The notes under the pieces are model-generated. The model was not told the DNA's origin. It did no database searches and saw nothing but the letters and a program-made list of their open reading frames with translations. A stretch of 64,000 bases of DNA from Anadara kagoshimensis (Eukaryota > Mollusca > Bivalvia > Arcoida > Arcidae): NCBI GenBank assembly GCA_021292105.1, contig CM037864.1, positions 39,060,486-39,124,485 of the forward strand, in the 5' to 3' direction. A program made the position numbers and the translations under genes. Each line of letters begins with the position of its first letter. Position 1 is the first letter of the stretch. Below are positions 61,516-64,000 of this stretch, one piece after another.

Positions 61516-63185
61516 TTTTACAGACATGTAAACAAAAAGTTACGAGACGATAAGGACGAGGCAGAGACAAGGCGGGTATATACAACTTTGTCATATTCAG
61601 ACAGGAGAGATCATTTCAATCTTTTAAATTTTAAATTTAATTTTGATTTTAATTTGAAAAGATTTTATATTTCAAAGTTTTTACATTTTTAGTCATAAGT
61701 AGTGATAACTCATATATAATATTAACACACAGAATATTACAAATAACTGTAGATATAACACTCACACTGGGAATTTTTCAAGAATAAGTACATAGAAAAA
61801 TAATCTCTCATCTAGAACATTGTTGAATTTCTAGAGTATACATGTTTAAGGTTTTCCATTTAAATTTGAATATTTTTCTTTCAAAATCAATTTTTATTCC
61901 AAAGAAATCTTTTTGACATAGCAAATTTCAGAATTTGAAATGTAAAAATAGGAAAATATCGATCAAAATTACAGAAGCAAGTTACTTTATTTAACAAACA
62001 CCGAGATTATGGTTTTAATTAAGGTGAAAAATTAAAAATTAAAAATTATTTTTTCAAAAACTCTGTAGTAATTCCTCCACTATTTTATGTTTAAATTTTT
62101 ATTACACAACATTATTTTTTGTAAGAAATATTAATTTTAATACAATTAACAATTTTACTTTATGTATTTGTACACCAGCAACATGCATTATCAATTTTTA
62201 CACTGTTTTAGTTAAATATTTTTCTTGTTTTTTTTAACATTTCCCAGACAACGGTATATATTAGCACTTTTTTTTACATATTTATACAAGAATTTTAATA
62301 AGTACTTTCTGGTGAAGGGTCAGTTATGATATTTATATAAACATAGAAAATCTAACACAAGATTTACTCTATTAAAATACTCTCTTTTTATATTTATCTT
62401 AAAAACATATATATTTATAATTTCTAAAGAATTTTATTAACATTTCTGTACCAATAATTCTTTATTTATAAAGACATATTTCATTTATAGGACCTAAAAT
62501 TCTGTTTCAAACTTTTAATTGAGTTTCCCTTTGTACCACATGATACATCTTAGTGTTTGTGCTGAACTATTATTTCCTTTGGATATAGAATGGAATTGCT
62601 TTATTTGATTTATTGATTGAAGAAGGTTTAACACTTTAGTCAAGAATACTTCAGTCACTTATATTGAGATGTCACCAGCTTTAGGTTTTAGTGCCAACAA
62701 TTTTGACCTTTCCACTGCACTCACGGCAGTATGCAGGGAGGGTTCTTTAGTTTCATGCCCACCATGACACAGGGCATTGGTTTGTAAGGTCTTTTCTGAA
62801 AGATCAATTGACTTTCATTTCTATGTGATGATTGCTTGGAGAAAGAACAGTCTTATTTTCAAGTCTTGGTTAGACCGGGTTGGGGTTCAAACTCTGATCT
62901 CCCACATACAGAGCAAACAATATATTAATTGAGCTACAGTGGTGGTAAATTTATTTGGTGTTTTCACATAAAGTGGCTTTGTTTTTGGGGTATATTTCAA
63001 ATGGCAGTTTTCCATTGCCATGGAAACAGAAGTTCCGTTCCACACAAACATTAGTGATTATCACATGGTACACAGGTGAGACTCATTCTTATCTGTATTG
63101 AGGATTGTGCTTCTATCTTTTAATCATAACACTTCAGGATTGGGCTAATGATGCCGCTGTGAGTATAGAGGAGGAAACCAAACAG
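28746..63185 (+). CDS. CRACR2A: EF-hand/coiled-coil calcium sensor, CRACR2A/CRACR2B (EFCAB4) family, 3' partial
   Basis: Ten coding exons join in frame to 367 codons, all GT-AG: 28746-29001, 29594-29744, 32400-32546, 53221-53311, 58269-58364, 59229-59300, 59906-60021, 60698-60769, 61524-61575, 63138-63185. The start (GAAATGG) fits Kozak. Residues 35-46 form a degenerate EF-hand (Lys at loop position 5, Asp at 12), 69-80 a canonical one ([12 protein letters not shown]). Then comes an acidic linker, then [12 protein letters not shown] and [19 protein letters not shown], matching the vertebrate CRACR2 core, followed by a long charged coiled coil (about residues 185 onward). In vertebrates these cytosolic proteins bind ORAI/STIM and tune store-operated calcium entry; the long CRACR2A form adds a Rab GTPase domain. 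Whether one follows here cannot be seen, because the gene runs off the window. Both vertebrate paralogues match about equally, so this may be the pre-duplication type. RASEF is a less likely alternative. Confidence 0.85.
28936..29478 (+). repeat. Tandem amplification of the 3' half of an EF-hand exon
   Basis: The segment from GTGTTTGATTCC through the EF-hand loop, the splice donor (GGTAAGTAAACTG) and about 55 bp of intron is repeated. Copy 1 (28936-29055) is the real exon end. Copies at about 29056, 29171, 29279 and 29381 follow head to tail. Copies 2, 3 and 5 keep GTTTTTAACATTAGAGGAA-like coding sequence and every copy keeps GTAAGT. Units are 98-120 bp and AT-repeat flanked. Later copies have no clear acceptor, so they are probably intronic. 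Confidence 0.85.
30373..32062 (+). mobile_element. Dispersed element with 144-bp internal tandem array
   Basis: Opens TTTTTAGCTCACCTGAGCC, with a hairpin closed by a GAAA loop (CTGAGCC-GAAA-GGCTCAG), then ATCCGTCGTCCGTCG. The body is about eight units of 144-145 bp (repeat starts at 31016, 31161, 31306, 31450, 31595, 31739). It closes GGTGAGCGTTAAGGCCCATG with the palindrome GGCCCATGGGCC and CTTGTT. Two shorter relatives lie at 38073 and 55480. No coding capacity; superfamily not determined. It lies in intron 2 of the calcium-sensor gene. Confidence 0.75.
32656..32898 (+). mobile_element. tRNA-derived SINE with perfect 13-bp TSD
   Basis: TCATAAGTTACTG occurs at 32643-32655 and 32899-32911 around a SINE with intact box A (TAGCTCAGTTGG) and box B (GGTTCAATCCC). 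The copy stops at GCCATCAGCTCAAC, lacking the usual last ~100 bp. Confidence 0.85.
32912..33595. other. Intron sequence, little recognised
   Basis: At 33068 a single TIR-like motif (CAGTAAAACATGTTTATAAT) resembles ends of old DNA transposons. Otherwise nothing. Confidence 0.35.
33596..33745. mobile_element. Short foldback MITE
   Basis: CGGAATGATACAGGGTCAGT (near 33630) faces an inverted copy (ACTGACTCTGTATCATTCCG) about 40 bp downstream. Outer blocks (GGTAAAAAGTT / AACTTATATTACTTTACC) also pair. About 150 bp in total. Confidence 0.55.
33977..36987 (+). repeat. 178-bp satellite array, about 17 units (left arm)
   Basis: Unit landmarks are two AAACGCATTTGGTAACAAAA boxes 37 bp apart, CTTCTAGAAATAAAATACAC, GCATCTGAGTGTCATTCGG, and GATATCTGATGAGATATCAC. 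Seventeen TTCTAGAA sites are spaced 174-179 bp from about 34031 to 36871. Units differ at linked sites: ACAAAGAG versus TTTAACAG, CGACCTG versus GAACGTG, GACAAAT versus GAAAAT, in a non-simple alternating order. The last unit (36839 on) is the most diverged (CAGTATCTGAGTGTCAG). The 64-aa frames on the complement are a by-product of unit conservation. Confidence 0.95.
37130..37445 (-). mobile_element. Dispersed repeat family X, copy inside the giant element
   Basis: Same blocks as the 12690 copy (TTGATAAGTTTGATGTCTCT, TAGCTAGCTAAACAGAAGG, GACTTGTCAGTTCCAAAG). The donor-like AAGG|GTAAGC is kept on the minus strand, but the exon-like frame has a stop (TAA) four codons after the ATG. Confidence 0.6.
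38073..39187 (+). mobile_element. Dispersed element with 144-bp array, second copy
   Basis: Opens TTTTTAGCTCACCTGAGC and ends GGCCCATGGGTCTCTTGTT, as the copy at 30373. About four internal units carry TCAAAGGTCAAGGTCA. The end region (GTTTTAGCTGTTTATAAATA ... ATTATTATAATTAATTTGC) is shared with the copy at 55480 but not with 30373, so two subfamilies exist. Confidence 0.7.
39188..41284. other. Interior of the giant element, no firm feature
   Basis: Holds a 92-codon open frame on the minus strand (39461-39739) that I do not recognise. There is a weak inverted pair (GTCGTTTTACCAGTTC near 40016 versus GGAACTGGTAAAACAAC near 40345), perhaps a decayed TIR element. An uninterrupted C(24) run lies at 40636-40659. 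Confidence 0.4.
41285..42559. mobile_element. Non-autonomous hAT-type element, 8-bp TSD
   Basis: Ends CAGGCATGGGG and CCCCATGCCTG are exact inverted copies, flanked by the 8-bp duplication TATAACTG (41277-41284 and 42560-42567). An 8-bp duplication and CAG-starting TIRs are typical of hAT. Both subterminal zones (about 250 bp each) are packed with GTAATGCATTACATTAC-like motifs, the kind of repeat hAT transposases bind. The 1,275-bp element has no long open frame. Confidence 0.85.
42568..44625. other. Interior of the giant element, possible exon traces
   Basis: A 37-codon frame after a good acceptor (TTCTATTTTAG, frame from about 42659 to a TAA) is followed by AATAAA at 42910. On the minus strand, acceptor-like sites occur near 43710 and 43471, the first opening a 70-codon frame (43601-43813) with a hydrophobic start. 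None is recognised, and they may be remnants of a gene carried by the element. A (CA)n tract lies at 43128-43168. Confidence 0.3.
44626..46320 (-). repeat. 178-bp satellite array, about 9.5 units (right arm)
   Basis: Ten TTCTAGAA sites from about 44668 to 46261, each in the complement of the left-arm unit, with the same two variant types. The innermost unit carries the same diverged CAGTATCTGAGTGTCAG form as the innermost unit of the left arm. This supports a common ancestral arm layout. Confidence 0.95.
46321..47109. other. Intron sequence, nothing recognised
   Basis: Part of intron 3 of the CRACR2-like gene; AT-rich without delimited repeats. Confidence 0.4.
47110..47280. mobile_element. 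171-bp near-palindromic foldback MITE
   Basis: Arms of about 75 bp (47110-47184 and 47205-47280) are inverted copies with few mismatches; landmarks are TTGCCAACTTAA, CCACAAAGTTTT and CCTGTTCGTGACTGAC. The loop is about 20 nt. No target duplication could be defined. Confidence 0.8.
47510..48450 (+). mobile_element. Repeat element with about 150-bp tandem units
   Basis: Opens with a GTCTGTCTGTCCATCTG tract. Then come roughly four units marked by GTCTGCTCCATATCTTCCAT, GATTTTGATCAAACTTGGCA, and TCAAAGGTCAAGGTCAGGAG. It closes near GGCCTCTTGG, like the GGGCCTCTTGTT end of the 30373 family, so it is probably a related but distinct non-autonomous family. Confidence 0.6.
48451..52841. other. Intron sequence with small repeats
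   Basis: No exon recognised. Contains a probable fragment of a tandem-type element near 49685-49850 (GTCCATCCGTCAATCTGT, TTTGTCCGGAGC), a (GA)n tract at 51322-51365, and a SINE 3' fragment at about 52398-52465 (TGATATAAGTGACAGAATCT then CCATTACTCCACTC). Confidence 0.45.
52842..53104. mobile_element. 263-bp MITE, CAGGCTGACC ends, 6-bp TSD
   Basis: Begins CAGGCTGACCAATTTGACAG and ends GATCGGTCAGCCTG. ATATTT flanks both sides (52836-52841 and 53105-53110). Its right end lies 116 bp upstream of coding exon 4. A second, interrupted copy lies at 55408. Confidence 0.8.
53312..54419. other. Intron 4, first part, nothing recognised
   Basis: AT-rich. A motif (ATCATAGGGTCACATGCATC and a variant) occurs twice at about 53500 and 53680 within a short local duplication. 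A SINE-like tail is suspected near 54240. Confidence 0.4.
54420..54696. mobile_element. Foldback MITE, GACC-GGCCCTG ends
   Basis: GACCTGGCCCTGGGATCAC at the left and CGATCTCAGGGCCTGGTC at the right are imperfect inverted copies. Inner CTTAACTTAAGC / CTTAAG-rich blocks also pair. Similar ends occur at 19219. Confidence 0.65.
54697..55407. other. Intron 4, nothing recognised
   Basis: No delimited repeat or exon seen. Confidence 0.4.
55408..56775. mobile_element. CAGGCTGACC MITE split by a later insertion
   Basis: The left end CAGGCTGACCAATTCGACAG and right end GATTGGTCAGTCTG match the intact 263-bp copy at 52842. Between them, at about 55480-56631, sits a copy of the TTTTAGCTCACCTGAG/GGGCCTCTTGTT element. 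MITE sequence resumes as AATTAAAAGTACTAAAA. Confidence 0.8.
55480..56631 (+). mobile_element. Dispersed element with 144-bp array, third copy
   Basis: The 5' end is eroded (GGCTCAGATGAGCTATTGC retained). Then the CCCCTTGGGGCCCCATAAAG region, three to four tandem units with TCAAAGGTCAAGGTCATAG, the GTTTTAGCTGTTTATAAATA segment shared with 38073, and the end GGCCCATGGGCCTCTTGTT. Confidence 0.75.
56776..58268. other. Rest of intron 4
   Basis: The one structured item is a hairpin at 57142-57187, TTGACTC.AAATTTGCAC facing its inverted copy across 10 nt. TACTATATCAGTGTA outside it pairs loosely with AACTGATATTA. Otherwise AT-rich and featureless. Confidence 0.45.
58720..58935 (-). mobile_element. 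tRNA-derived SINE, different family
   Basis: On the minus strand a tRNA-like head (CAGCTGAGTGGTTAAAACTG ... GGGTTCAAATCCC) is followed by a body ending in CACCTTCTTAAACTGACTG. The body differs from the 26048 family. Confidence 0.5.
60275..60400 (-). mobile_element. tRNA-like SINE head
   Basis: The minus strand gives TGTGGCTCAGTAGTAGTGTC and GGGTTCGAACCCTGG with tRNA-like spacing. Related debris (CCCCAGTCAAGATTCTTTCA) follows at 60490-60590. Confidence 0.5.
61059..61370 (+). mobile_element. tRNA-derived SINE with TSD
   Basis: Full head (box A TAGCTCAGTTGG, box B GGTTCGAACCT) and body through AAATATTCTTGACTAGGA and CCATTACTCAAC. TCTTGCGAATTAC (61046-61058) and TCTTGCAAACTTAC (61371-61384) are an imperfect duplication. 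It lies in intron 8 of the CRACR2-like gene. Confidence 0.8.
61472..61520. repeat. (TTTA)n tract abutting a 3' splice site
   Basis: About twelve TTTA repeats run directly into TTACAG|ACATG at the acceptor of coding exon 9 (exon from 61524), so they take the place of the usual pyrimidine tract. Confidence 0.9.
61576..62623. other. Intron 9, first part, nothing recognised
   Basis: Very AT-rich; no exon or bounded repeat found. Confidence 0.4.
62624..62950 (-). mobile_element. tRNA-derived SINE, reverse orientation
   Basis: The complement shows an eroded head (GTAGCTCAATTAATATATTG) and the family body in order (AAGACTTGAAAATAAGACTG, GAAATGAAAGTCAATTG, AATATAAGTGACTGAAGTAT). Length is near complete. 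Confidence 0.65.
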
Positions 63186-64000
63186 GTAAAACAAAAGTTA
63201 TCCCCCTTTACCCTCCTGTCTGAACTTGGCAAAGCTTTTTTTTCAGTTAATTTTAATTATTTTATTTAGATGACAATACACTTGGGAAGTGATGCTAAAT
63301 CTATATTTCTAATTTATAATGGATGTTTTTTTGTTAAAAAACATTTTAGTGACTTTAGAATACTTGGTAAATAAACATTTTAGCAATAATGACTTTTTTG
63401 TATTTATTTTTCTCTTTCAAAGTGAAAATAAAAATATCAGCATTTCATTTTTCGTTCTCTTAGTGAGCATTTCTTTCTCAAGTTAAGTCATTGATGTCAT
63501 CTTGGAACCAAGTGTATTGTCAGAATTTTTAAGTTTTTTTAAAATGTTTACTTTTATTCAAAAGAAGTTACGCAGATTATTTTTTCTAACTGTGAAGAAA
63601 AAAATAATTAGAGTGATTTCTTTTATCATAATGATTTTGTATTTAGAAAATACTTGAATGCTTTCTTATATTTTGTATGGCATACATCAAGACTCTACCA
63701 ATTTTAGCTTATCTGGTACAAAGTATTTATACTTAACCATTCTTTCCTTTTTTTGCCTTAAGATACATAGAAGCAGCTGATTTGATAACATGTTTAGCTG
63801 CAATTAAAATTGAAATTTTTAATTTAAAAAAAATTGAATTTTTAAGTCTTACAGGAAAGTTTAACACAACACGTTACTATTACCGGTATTTCAGATGGAA
63901 AGTATTCAAAATTGTGATATAAAATCATTATGTTCTGTTTAAGTTATATTTATTTGCATGACTTTATATTTATACTGGTAAACAAGCATATGCTGGATAA
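63186..64000. other. Intron after coding exon 10, window edge
   Basis: Follows a good donor (CAG|GTAAAA). No further exon of the CRACR2-like gene is visible before the window ends. Confidence 0.5.

Overview
This window is eukaryotic, AT-rich and dominated by introns and repeats, and most probably comes from a bivalve mollusc or close relative. It holds long introns with GT-AG junctions, many tRNA-derived SINEs, and the dispersed repeat that opens TTAGCTCACCTGAG and closes GGCCCATGGGCCTCTTG, which I recall (unverified) as abundant in bivalve genomes. There are no bacterial gene structures.

Two protein genes can be assembled exon by exon, both on the + strand. The first (3412-11421, nine coding exons, 273 aa) is a complete short-chain dehydrogenase of the HSD17B14 type. 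It has a plausible TATA box and non-coding first exon at 2819-2923 and a poly(A) signal at 11506. The second (28746 to beyond the right edge; ten coding exons seen, 367 codons) is an EF-hand plus coiled-coil protein of the CRACR2A/CRACR2B (EFCAB4) family, regulators of store-operated calcium entry. Its 3' end, and any Rab GTPase domain, lie outside the window. A decayed minus-strand copy of a multicopy invertebrate gene family occupies 24-1322.

Layout: 1-1322 pseudogene; 2.8-11.5 kb HSD17B14-like gene, whose first two introns carry a TIR element filled with a 30-bp minisatellite and a triple-nested foldback transposon; 11.5-28.5 kb intergenic, full of repeats (a dispersed exon-like repeat family, SINEs, local duplications, microsatellites); 28.5-64 kb CRACR2-like gene. 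Its 20.7-kb third intron contains the most striking structure. Two arrays of one 178-bp satellite (17 units forward, about 10 reversed) face each other across 7.6 kb. They share the outer end TGTTACAACGCATTTGG and are flanked by the 6-bp direct repeat CACCAC, so 33977-46320 looks like a single 12.3-kb FoldBack/Galileo-like element. Other well-delimited insertions include a 1.28-kb hAT-type element with an 8-bp target duplication, a 263-bp MITE, a second copy of that MITE split by another transposon, and several SINEs with 13-bp duplications.

The two genes have no evident functional link. Most of the remaining sequence is non-coding transposon debris, and most short open frames in it are chance or repeat-driven.
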